From NCBI GenBank assembly GCA_910584545.1, contig CAJUBC010000001.1, positions 1 to 64,000 of the forward strand: a stretch of 64,000 nucleotides of DNA, given 5' to 3'. Origin of the DNA: an uncultured Muribaculaceae bacterium (GTDB lineage: Bacteria; Bacteroidota; Bacteroidia; Bacteroidales; Muribaculaceae). Positions 43,477-51,223 of this stretch are shown here, one piece after another (positions within the stretch are counted from its first letter, which is position 1; each line of letters begins with the position of its first letter). A program made the position numbers and the translations under genes. The notes beneath the pieces were generated by a model. The model searched no databases. It saw only the letters and a list, made by a program, of their open reading frames with translations, and had not been told where the DNA came from.

Positions 43477-44727
43477 TCATTCCTTTTCAGCCTCCGGATC
43501 CGCGGCATTCTCTCCGCGTCTCAACGTTATCAGTGTAACCTCCGGCACAGCTCCTATGCGGCATGGAATCCCCACCTCGCCGGCACCGATGTTGACATAG
43601 AGATATTCGGGGGAATCCTTTCCGTTGGTATATAACCCGCCCCAGAGTGGATAGCGCCACTCAGCCGGTGACCATTTCCAATCGCCCACCTTCACTATTG
43701 ACTGCATGGCGTGGGTATGTCCCGAAAGCGTCAGGTCGATATTGGTACTGGGCTCCACCTCCATCTGCCAATGCGCGGGATTGTGGCTCATCAGCACTTT
43801 GTAGTTCGCATCATTCAGGGCCGACAGCCCCCCTTTCTTATAGGAGCTTTCCAGATGTCCGTAGCATTTGAACGGCGGGTCCCCCCAGTTCTCGACACCG
43901 ATCAGGGCTATCGAGTCCTGACCGTCATAGAGGAACCGATGCTCGTTGTTGAGAAGGGTCCAACCCATCTTTTTCTCATATCCGGCGAGTTTTCTGTTGT
44001 TGGCTTCCTTATCGGCGGGATTCTTCCAGTCGATATAGTCGCCGTAGTCATGGTTGCCGAGGATGGAATATACTCCGCGTGGAGCTTTCAGCCTCGACAG
44101 GATCGGTATGAACGGTTCCAGCTCTTCGGTGCGTCGGTTTACAATGTCGCCTGTGAAAAGTATCAGATCGGGATTGTTCGCGTTGATCGAATCAACCAGC
44201 GCGCTGATGAAAGTCGTGTCGTTACCCCATGTGCCTACATGGATGTCGCTGAACTGGGCGATGCGGAGGCCGTCGAATCCCGCAGGCAGTTTCGGTGAAG
44301 TAATCTCCACTTTGCTTACCTCGATTTCATGTCTGGTGAAGACCACACCCCACCACATCGTGAGGAAGCATATCACCGCCATAGGAATACCTGCCATCAC
44401 GCCATAGTTGAACTTCCTGTGAGAGAACAGCGAGAAGAGCCTTCCCGACAGAGAGAACAGGCAGTAAACCGCTTTAGACACATACACCGTCATATAGCTG
44501 AACAGCATCCACATCACTGTCGCGATGCAGCTTGCCTCGTCCCTCAGGGGAATGCAGGCCATCACTATCAGGAAAATCCAGCAGGCCACGGAAAGGGCAG
44601 CGTAGATACGTGTGTACGGTTTCCTCCGGCCGGCGGAAGTGTAAGACTTCAGGTCCAGCCAGATATATAAATCTACAAGAAAGCTTATAACGAACAGCGC
44701 CACGAGTGCCGGAACGGGTATCCTCAT
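43477..44727 (-). CDS. Membrane-anchored metallophosphoesterase
   Basis: A 416-residue protein with four N-terminal transmembrane helices (within residues 1-135) followed by a calcineurin-like phosphoesterase domain. Metal-site motifs are complete: FSDIHVG, FTGDIVNRR, GNHDYGD, SHNPAH and SGHTHAMQ. Bacterial proteins of this layout (YaeI/YkuE type) include UDP-2,3-diacylglucosamine or lysophospholipid hydrolases and broad phosphodiesterases; the substrate here is unknown. The catalytic domain probably lies in the periplasm or on the outer face, by analogy. It follows the acyltransferase by 14 nt and precedes folK by 7 nt. Confidence 0.9.
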   Translation of the reverse strand: MRIPVPALVALFVISFLVDLYIWLDLKSYTSAGRRKPYTRIYAALSVACWIFLIVMACIPLRDEASCIATVMWMLFSYMTVYVSKAVYCLFSLSGRLFSLFSHRKFNYGVMAGIPMAVICFLTMWWGVVFTRHEIEVSKVEITSPKLPAGFDGLRIAQFSDIHVGTWGNDTTFISALVDSINANNPDLILFTGDIVNRRTEELEPFIPILSRLKAPRGVYSILGNHDYGDYIDWKNPADKEANNRKLAGYEKKMGWTLLNNEHRFLYDGQDSIALIGVENWGDPPFKCYGHLESSYKKGGLSALNDANYKVLMSHNPAHWQMEVEPSTNIDLTLSGHTHAMQSIVKVGDWKWSPAEWRYPLWGGLYTNGKDSPEYLYVNIGAGEVGIPCRIGAVPEVTLITLRRGENAADPEAEKE

Positions 44728-44741
44728 AATCTACCGGAATC

Positions 44742-45923
44742 TCACTCCATTCCTCCGAGAATGGTCTTCAGTTTGTTCTTGAGAGGATTGGAATACATCG
44801 TGAGCATCATGTCGAGCATGAACTTGCGTTCCTCCTCCGTGACGTTCTCCACATCCACCTTGTCGAGCTGATTGTGGAAATAATCCTCCACCTCCTGCCT
44901 TTCGAGCTCGGAATATTTCCCGGAGAAACGCTTTATGCCATGAAGCATGTCGTATGCAATGTAGTTGATCGGGAAGATCTCGTAGCTGCGGTGGATGGCC
45001 TGGTCGATTACCCATCCCACATATTTTGCCGATGTGTTGACATCGGAGAATTCACCGATCTCGTCAAGTTTGTTGTTGATGCGCGGAGTCATCTGGAAAT
45101 GTACGCGGCCTTTGAACTGAAGCAGACCGGTCTCCATGCTGAAGAGGTCGTCGCGCTGAGATTTCTTGAATTCGGGATCGCGACGGCGGAGCAGGAACTC
45201 GCGGGCCTTAAGATAATCGTTGGGGTCGAACTCATAGGAAATAGATACGGGCATCAGATTTATTTCCTTCAGTTTCTCCATGAAGGAACCCTCGCCGGCT
45301 ATGGCGAGCATCTTGACGAGCGACTCCTGCGTGTGGTCGCTGCTGTCCTTGGCGCGCCCCTCGCGCTGGGCTATCCATACCGACTCATGCTTCTCGAGAA
45401 TGGCGTGGTGGATGTATGCCGACAGCTTCTTCGCCGCCAACAGACCCTCGCGCAGACCGGTGTTTCGCTTCACGATGAACGACTTGTTGAGTCGCACCAG
45501 ATCATTGATCCAGTCGAATACGAGCAGATTATTGCCGATTGCCACCTCCGGCGTGGGATAATTCCGCCTCAGCAGGGCCAGACCGAGGAACGAGGCATCG
45601 AGCACGATGTCGCGGTGGTTGGTGATGAACGTATAGTTCATGCCGGGATTATAATATTTCACGCCTCCGAGCGAAATGCCGGCCGTGGTGGTCTTGGCGA
45701 GCATCTCCAGGAATGGGAACATGATCTGATGCTGGAAATCATATTTGTTGTCCATCTGTTTCATCTCATCGAGAATCACCTGGACATCTTCCTTCGGCAT
45801 TGTATAGTTTATCGCATGCAGAAAGCCGGGATCAACGATCATGCTGGCCATTTTCTCCTTGAAGACAGAATCATCGTAAGGGGCGATATCACTGAAATCA
45901 TACTGTTTCGATTCCATAATCAT
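44742..45923 (-). CDS. Acyltransferase-like protein (GPAT/PlsC superfamily)
   Basis: A 393-residue cytoplasmic or peripheral protein. Around residues 101-110 it has TNHRDIVLDA and at about residue 185 IAQREGRAKD, matching the catalytic and glycerol-phosphate blocks of GPAT/PlsC acyltransferases. The first block is HX5D (His103, Asp109) rather than HX4D, although His103-x-Asp105 is also possible. The long N-terminal 80 residues and the C-terminal helical domain (HRSYEIFPINYIAYDMLHG) exceed the core. It likely acylates a lipid precursor; the acceptor is unknown. It is in the middle of the PASTA-RluD-acyltransferase-phosphoesterase-folK run and starts 6 nt after the rluD stop. Confidence 0.78.
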   Translation of the reverse strand: MIMESKQYDFSDIAPYDDSVFKEKMASMIVDPGFLHAINYTMPKEDVQVILDEMKQMDNKYDFQHQIMFPFLEMLAKTTTAGISLGGVKYYNPGMNYTFITNHRDIVLDASFLGLALLRRNYPTPEVAIGNNLLVFDWINDLVRLNKSFIVKRNTGLREGLLAAKKLSAYIHHAILEKHESVWIAQREGRAKDSSDHTQESLVKMLAIAGEGSFMEKLKEINLMPVSISYEFDPNDYLKAREFLLRRRDPEFKKSQRDDLFSMETGLLQFKGRVHFQMTPRINNKLDEIGEFSDVNTSAKYVGWVIDQAIHRSYEIFPINYIAYDMLHGIKRFSGKYSELERQEVEDYFHNQLDKVDVENVTEEERKFMLDMMLTMYSNPLKNKLKTILGGME

Positions 45924-45929
45924 CTGTAT

Positions 45930-47066
45930 TTAAATTGTTCCTGCCCCGTCGCGATATGTTCGCCACTTCTCGATAAGCGACTGCATGTCCGGCGGGACGG
46001 ATGCCTCGAAGTCCATCTGACATCCTGTATCGGGATGGGTGAAACCGAGCGTGCGGGCGTGGAGCGCCTGACGCGGACAGACTGCGAAGCAGTTTTCAAT
46101 GAATTTCTTATAATTTGAGGAAGTGTTTCCCTTCAGTATCCGGTCTCCTCCGTATCGTTCGTCGTTGAAGAGAGGATGGCCGGTATGCTGCATGTGCACC
46201 CTGATCTGATGCGTGCGCCCTGTCTCGAGTACGCACTTCACAAGGGTGACATACCCGAACCTCTCAAGCACCTGCCAGTGCGTCACGGCATGTTTCCCCT
46301 TTGACGGATCCTGGGTCACCGCCATCTGCAGCGCATTTCGTGGATTACGCGCGATATTACCCGTGATTGTGCCGGAATCCTCCGTGAAATCCCCCCATAC
46401 GAGCGCCACATATTCGCGTCGGGTCGTCTTCTCGAAAAACTGCTTTCCGAGCATGGTTTTGGCTTCGGGAGTCTTAGCCACGACAAGCAGACCACTCGTA
46501 TCCTTGTCGATACGGTGAACCAGTCCCAGTCTCGGGTCATTCACGTCATAATCGGGATTCCCTTTGAAATGCCATGCTAGAGCATTCACGAGCGTTCCTG
46601 TCCAGTTGCCGTGTCCGGGATGCACCACGAGGCCGGCCGGCTTGTTCACAACGAGCACCGTCGAGTCTTCATAGACAATGTCAAGAGGAATGTCTTCGGC
46701 TACTACTTCGAACTCGTAGCGGGGGCGGTCCATCACCACACTCACCACATCGCCCGGCTTGACGCGGTAATTGCTCTTCACGGCCTTGCCGTTGACGATA
46801 ATGCAGCCTGCTTCCGCAGCCTGCTGGACCCTGTTGCGCGAGGTACGCTCGAGACGTTCCGTCAGGAACTTGTCAACGCGAAGAAGCTGCTGGCCCTTGT
46901 CCGCCTCAAACCGGAAATGCTCGAAAAGCTCCCTGCCGTCGGACATCACGAAATCAGGTTCGACGCATTCAGCATCATCCCTTGTCTCCGGCAGCTCTCC
47001 CGGCCGGGTTTCATCCTGCAACAACTCTTCCTCGCCTGTCATCGTTCCTTTTTCTTCGCGTGACAA
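45930..47066 (-). CDS. rluD: RluA/RluD-family pseudouridine synthase
   Basis: A 378-residue RNA pseudouridine synthase. After an acidic, probably disordered N-terminus of about 60 residues come an S4 RNA-binding domain (LLRVDKFLTERLERTSRNRVQQAAEAG) and the catalytic domain with VNKPAGLVVHPG and HRIDKDTSGLLVV, where Asp187 is the catalytic aspartate. The domain order is that of RluD, which modifies 23S rRNA helix 69; position specificity is by analogy. The extra acidic N-terminus is longer than in E. coli RluD. It follows the PASTA gene by 11 nt. Confidence 0.92.
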   Translation of the reverse strand: MSREEKGTMTGEEELLQDETRPGELPETRDDAECVEPDFVMSDGRELFEHFRFEADKGQQLLRVDKFLTERLERTSRNRVQQAAEAGCIIVNGKAVKSNYRVKPGDVVSVVMDRPRYEFEVVAEDIPLDIVYEDSTVLVVNKPAGLVVHPGHGNWTGTLVNALAWHFKGNPDYDVNDPRLGLVHRIDKDTSGLLVVAKTPEAKTMLGKQFFEKTTRREYVALVWGDFTEDSGTITGNIARNPRNALQMAVTQDPSKGKHAVTHWQVLERFGYVTLVKCVLETGRTHQIRVHMQHTGHPLFNDERYGGDRILKGNTSSNYKKFIENCFAVCPRQALHARTLGFTHPDTGCQMDFEASVPPDMQSLIEKWRTYRDGAGTI

Positions 47067-47077
47067 TAATCATACCG

Positions 47078-47848
47078 TCAGAAATACTGGGATTCCCCGC
47101 TCTCTTCCTCCGGACCCGACTGCTCCGGCACAGGAGCCGCATATCCGCCGGACTCCTCAGGCGACATTGGTTCCGCTTCGTTATATAGGTCCGGATTACT
47201 GCGGTAATGGTCAAGATATTCGAGATTCTGCAGAGAGTCCTGCAGGTCGTTGAGCCGGCCGTCGGAAACCTCCAGCACCATCGATGCATTCACCGGTACC
47301 TTCTGCATCTTCCTTACCGCCCTGCCGTTGGCCATCACCTTCACCACCCTATCGGTGGTTCCGAGCACCTTGACCACCCGGATATTCTTGAATCCAAGCT
47401 CCTCGAGGCGTGCGAGCGCCGAACGGTGTGACTCTCCCCTGAGCGCATATTCATTAGGATGATTGTCATCGTCGAGTATCACCTCCTTGGTATGCACGGC
47501 GTTGATGTACAGGAATATCTTGCGGCCCGGCTTAACTATCGACTTCGCCTTGGGGAACTGCTCTATCACGTGTCCCGGCTTGACATCGTCGCGGTAAAGC
47601 GAGTCGCGGATGTCCACCTTGAATCCATGGTCGTGCAGAAGCTGGACGGCCTGACTGTAGGTCATGTTCTCCACTCCCGGCACCTGAGTGCTCCTGCCGT
47701 GCTTGGTGAACAATGCCATAGCGAGATACACGGCATATATTCCCAATATGGCTATTATGATTATTATCAAAAAGTTAGCCATAACAGGATGCCGGTCAAA
47801 AAAACGGCTGCCCCAACTATACGAATTATCTGATTTCGACTTTTTCAA
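47078..47848 (-). CDS. Membrane protein with PASTA domains
   Basis: A 256-residue single-pass protein: a short cytoplasmic tail, a transmembrane helix (VMANFLIIIIIAILGIYAVYLAMALF, residues about 22-47), then two to three PASTA repeats outside (VPGVENMTYSQAVQLLHDHGFKV; KPGRKIFLYI; SALARLEELGFKNIRVV), ending in an acidic Pro/Glu-rich tail. PASTA domains bind peptidoglycan fragments or beta-lactam-like structures, but there is no kinase or penicillin-binding domain here, as is usual for the Bacteroidota version. It opens the operon that continues with rluD; a well-formed promoter lies upstream. Confidence 0.88.
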   Translation of the reverse strand: MKKSKSDNSYSWGSRFFDRHPVMANFLIIIIIAILGIYAVYLAMALFTKHGRSTQVPGVENMTYSQAVQLLHDHGFKVDIRDSLYRDDVKPGHVIEQFPKAKSIVKPGRKIFLYINAVHTKEVILDDDNHPNEYALRGESHRSALARLEELGFKNIRVVKVLGTTDRVVKVMANGRAVRKMQKVPVNASMVLEVSDGRLNDLQDSLQNLEYLDHYRSNPDLYNEAEPMSPEESGGYAAPVPEQSGPEEESGESQYF

Positions 47849-47869
47849 GATTCAAAGGTTTTGGAATTC

Positions 47870-47901
47870 CAAAGTTACAAATTTTTAGGTAGCCGCGCAA
47901 A
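47870..47901 (-). promoter_or_regulatory. Bacteroidota-type promoter for the PASTA operon
   Basis: On the minus strand TTTG (47901-47898), exactly 20 nt, then TAACTTTG (47877-47870), 21 nt before the ATG. Confidence 0.75.
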
Positions 47902-47912
47902 TTTTTCACGCT

Positions 47913-47938
47913 ATTTACATCGCGTATTTACATCGCGT
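47913..47938. repeat. 13-bp tandem repeat upstream of the PASTA promoter
   Basis: ATTTACATCGCGT occurs twice in direct tandem, between the end of the Fur-family gene and the -33 element of the PASTA promoter. It could be a regulator site; no evidence either way. Confidence 0.7.
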
Positions 47939-47950
47939 CCCCGCGATTGT

Positions 47951-48370
47951 TCAATGCCGCGAGGCGCATTTCGGGCATAATCCCTTCAACACGAAATTGA
48001 CCGTATGAGCCACAAAGTTTTCTGGAATCTCTATGATGGAGGGATTGATTCCACCGAGACAGAATATCTCGCCGCATTCCTGACAAAGGAAATGGGCATG
48101 CATATCGCTCAGTGAATGATGTTCACCCCGGCACAGCTCATACTTGATGCGCCCGCTGCCGTCGTCAATCTCGTGTACGATGTCTTTTTCGAGAAAAGTG
48201 ACGAGCACCCTGAACACGCTCGATTTGTCCATGGAACCGAGTATGTCCACCACATCGGACAAGGCGAGAGGTCTGTCCTCGCGCTCCAGCGTACGGTATA
48301 CGAGGATTCGGTTGGGAGTGGGCTTTATATCCCTATGTGTCAGAAGGAGTGCGATTTTATCATTGTCCAT
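47951..48370 (-). CDS. Fur-family transcriptional regulator
   Basis: A 139-residue metal-dependent repressor. The N-terminal winged helix is TPNRILVYRTLERED...SSVFRVLVTFLEKDIVHEI; the C-terminal dimerisation domain has RGEHHSLSDMHAHFLCQECGEIFCL with the metal-binding His cluster, and the structural zinc pairs CQEC and CPKC. Whether it senses iron, zinc or peroxide cannot be told. It starts 7 nt after the trkH stop, at the end of the minus-strand operon. No obvious Fur-box was identified. Confidence 0.88.
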   Translation of the reverse strand: MDNDKIALLLTHRDIKPTPNRILVYRTLEREDRPLALSDVVDILGSMDKSSVFRVLVTFLEKDIVHEIDDGSGRIKYELCRGEHHSLSDMHAHFLCQECGEIFCLGGINPSIIEIPENFVAHTVNFVLKGLCPKCASRH

Positions 48371-48376
48371 GGTCTG

Positions 48377-49858
48377 TCAGCGTTTCCAGAATGCAGGAGT
48401 AAATACGAGGAGCACGGTGAATATCTCGAGACGCCCCACGAGCATGATGAAGGACAAGAGCCATTTGGCGGCGTCAGGTACCGCGGCATAGTTCCCGGCC
48501 AAACCAGTCGTGGCCGTTCCCAGCCCGGTGTTGGATATTGCCGATAGCGCGCAGAAGAAACCGTCGTTCACATCGAGCCCCATCAGGCAGAGGGCCATCC
48601 CGCCGAACAGTATCACCAATATGTACAGTATAAGGAATGCGAGCGTCTTCTGCACGATTGCCGTGGTCGTGCCTTTGCCGTTCATACTCACTGTGGTGAC
48701 GGCACTCGGATGCATCATCTTGTAGAACTCGTTCTTGAGGAACTTGAACAGAAGTATGAAGCGGTCGATTTTGGCACCTCCGGAAGTACTTCCCGCGCAG
48801 GCTCCCATGAACATCATCACCACCATGACCACCGTGGCGACAGATCCCCATTCATTGAAGTCAGGTTCCACTATTCCTGTGGAGGAAAGGATGGAGACAG
48901 TCTGGAAAAGCGGATCGATCGTGACATCCTCGACACTCTGCACCAGACCGCTGAAAACCACATTGAGAGTGAGCACCACATAGCACCCGGCTATCAGCCA
49001 CAGATAGACGCGCAGCGTGGTGTTTTTCAACAGCATCTTGGGCTTCCCGATTGCCGCGTTGTATATCAGCGCGAAATTCACACCGCCGATAAACATAAAG
49101 AGGGTCATTACAGTCTTGATATAGATGGAGTTCCAATCCGAAAGCGACATGTCGGAATTGGAGAAGCCGCCGGTGGACATCGTGGAGAGACCGTAACAGA
49201 GCGCATCGAAAAAGTCCATCTTCGAGAACGACAGCAACATTATCAGTACGGCTGTGCATATTGCGTACACGCCCCAGAGTCCTTTGGCGGTATAGCTCAC
49301 CTGCGGACGGAGTTTGTCATGGGTGATTCCAGTGACCTCCGCGTTGAAAAGCTGCATACCTCCGGAGTAATTGAGCATGGGCACCACGGCGAGGGTGAAC
49401 AGGATGATTCCGAGACCTCCGATCCACTGGATGATGCAGCGCCACAGCAAAATGGACTTAGGTACGTCCTCAAGCGTATTAAGCACAGAGGCCCCTGTAG
49501 TGGTAAAACCAGACATAGTCTCGAAGAAGGCATCAGTAAGCGACAGATGTGTTCCGTAGAACATGAACGGGAGCATACCGAACATGGAAAGCACCACCCA
49601 GGTGAAGCCGGTGAGCAGGATCGCCTCCCTCTTGCCCATCTCCCGCGACTTCGGGCGCAGCAGCGTCATCAGTCCACCGCTTCCTCCGGTTATGCCGAGG
49701 CATATCAGGAAGGGCCATGGCGACTCACCCTCCACACAGAGGGCCGTGGCACACGGTATTGCCATGAAGGCCGCCTCTATCACCAGAAGCAGCCCAACGA
49801 CCCGAAGAATCATCGGAAGGTTGATGTACGCCTTATGTTTCAGATACATCTGAGCCAT
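48377..49858 (-). CDS. trkH: Trk/Ktr-type potassium channel subunit TrkH
   Basis: A 493-residue potassium uptake membrane protein with about ten transmembrane helices in four repeated M1-P-M2 units. The selectivity-filter loops are seen as SGFTTTGAS, YGLSTMSTGGFS, SSTGIVEPDF and SAISNTGLGTAT. It uses RCK-protein TrkA, encoded immediately upstream, as its regulatory ring. ATG 49858 (MAQMYLK) is chosen: it follows the trkA stop by 10 nt and gives the normal length, whereas the ORF extends upstream to 49978 inside trkA. It is in the operon before the Fur-like regulator. Confidence 0.94.
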   Translation of the reverse strand: MAQMYLKHKAYINLPMILRVVGLLLVIEAAFMAIPCATALCVEGESPWPFLICLGITGGSGGLMTLLRPKSREMGKREAILLTGFTWVVLSMFGMLPFMFYGTHLSLTDAFFETMSGFTTTGASVLNTLEDVPKSILLWRCIIQWIGGLGIILFTLAVVPMLNYSGGMQLFNAEVTGITHDKLRPQVSYTAKGLWGVYAICTAVLIMLLSFSKMDFFDALCYGLSTMSTGGFSNSDMSLSDWNSIYIKTVMTLFMFIGGVNFALIYNAAIGKPKMLLKNTTLRVYLWLIAGCYVVLTLNVVFSGLVQSVEDVTIDPLFQTVSILSSTGIVEPDFNEWGSVATVVMVVMMFMGACAGSTSGGAKIDRFILLFKFLKNEFYKMMHPSAVTTVSMNGKGTTTAIVQKTLAFLILYILVILFGGMALCLMGLDVNDGFFCALSAISNTGLGTATTGLAGNYAAVPDAAKWLLSFIMLVGRLEIFTVLLVFTPAFWKR

Positions 49859-49868
49859 TCCAACTTCA

Positions 49869-51200
49869 TCAGTTAAACCATTTCTCCAGTTTTTGAATCG
49901 TGCCCATAAGACTGAACACCACCACGTAGTCGCCGGCAAGAATCTGCGTATTACCGTCGATGAGCATGACACGGTCACCCCGCACCATCGCCGCGAGGGT
50001 CATGCCGAAAGGCAGTTTCAGGGTCCTTACCGGACCTTTAGTGATCCTCGCCCCCTCCTTCACATGGATTTCCGCCACTTCGGCATCTGCCATGGTGAGG
50101 AACCGGGAGCTGTCGTCGGCATCGATAAGTATCTGGTATATCCGGCTTGAGGCAAGAAGTTTCTTATTCAGGGCCGTGCCGATATTGAGATTTTCAGCAA
50201 GCCCGTAGAACTGCAGGTTCTCCACGTCGGCTATCGTCTTGGGCACTCCGAACTCCTTAGCCGTCATACATGCGAGAATGTTTGTCTCCGATTGGTCCGT
50301 CAGGGCGAGGAATGCGTCATACTGGTATATGTTGTTCTCGCGAAGCACCTCGATGTCGCGCCCGTCACCGTATACAATCTCGCAATCGGGCAATTGAGTG
50401 GCCATTGATTCGCAGTTGGCCATGTCGGTATCAAGTATCTTGATGTGGAAGCGGTCATGGTAAAGCTCGGCGAAGCGTCTGGCAATCCGGCTGCCTCCCA
50501 TGATGAATGCCTTCTTTATCACCCGCTTTGTCTTGCCGCACAGTCTCATCACCTCATCCTTATGCTCCGGAGTGGTGATGAAATATACTATGTCGTCGGT
50601 GAGAATCTCATCGTTGCCGTTAGGTATGATGGTCTCGTTGTTCCGCTTTATCGCCGCTATGTGGAAATCATGTCTGGTGACCGGCAGATCACGCAGCTTC
50701 TTGTCAAGCAATATGGAGTTGCCGTGAAGCTTTACTCCGATCATCAACAGCTTGCCGTCGTGGAGGGCGCCCCAGTAGCGTGTCCAGTTGTGGTCGAGGG
50801 CCATTGCTATCTCGTTGGCGGCAAGGTTCTCGGGATAGATCAGGAAATCCACCCCGAGTTCACGCAGAATCTGCCTGTTTTCCTGAATGAGGAACTCGCA
50901 ATTGTCGATTCTGGCCACGGTCTTCGCCGCTCCGAGCTTCTTGGCTATCGCGCAGCTCGTGATGTTGCGTGTCTCGTATGGAGTGACGGCGATATAGAGG
51001 TCGGCGTCGCTCACTCCGACATCCTTCATGCTCTCGAACGACGATGTGGAGCCGTTCCAGGTCATGAGGTTATAGTTGGAGTCTATCACGTCGAGCCGAG
51101 CCTGGTCGCTGTCAAGCAGCGTGATGTCCTGATTCTCTTTGGAAAGCATCTTCGCCAGATGTGTACCCACTTCGCCCGCTCCCGCTATTACGATTTTCAT
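49869..51200 (-). CDS. trkA: Trk system potassium uptake protein TrkA
   Basis: A 443-residue peripheral NAD-binding regulator with two RCK modules: RCK-N1 begins MKIVIAGAGEVGTHLAKML (Rossmann GxGxxG), followed by TrkA-C1 about residues 140-225; RCK-N2 begins KKAFIMGGSRIARRFAEL at about 229, and TrkA-C2 ends the protein. The four-domain architecture is the full-length TrkA type. It gates TrkH, encoded next. It follows dxs by 23 nt on the minus strand. Confidence 0.95.
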   Translation of the reverse strand: MKIVIAGAGEVGTHLAKMLSKENQDITLLDSDQARLDVIDSNYNLMTWNGSTSSFESMKDVGVSDADLYIAVTPYETRNITSCAIAKKLGAAKTVARIDNCEFLIQENRQILRELGVDFLIYPENLAANEIAMALDHNWTRYWGALHDGKLLMIGVKLHGNSILLDKKLRDLPVTRHDFHIAAIKRNNETIIPNGNDEILTDDIVYFITTPEHKDEVMRLCGKTKRVIKKAFIMGGSRIARRFAELYHDRFHIKILDTDMANCESMATQLPDCEIVYGDGRDIEVLRENNIYQYDAFLALTDQSETNILACMTAKEFGVPKTIADVENLQFYGLAENLNIGTALNKKLLASSRIYQILIDADDSSRFLTMADAEVAEIHVKEGARITKGPVRTLKLPFGMTLAAMVRGDRVMLIDGNTQILAGDYVVVFSLMGTIQKLEKWFN

Positions 51201-51223
51201 AGTTATTCAGCTCATTTAGAACT

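Noticed and set aside
44874..46118. 414-residue plus-strand frame
   Set aside because: Antisense to the acyltransferase-like gene and the end of rluD; coding evidence is on the minus strand.
48710..49876. 388-residue plus-strand frame
   Set aside because: Antisense to trkH; His-rich, with no family motif.
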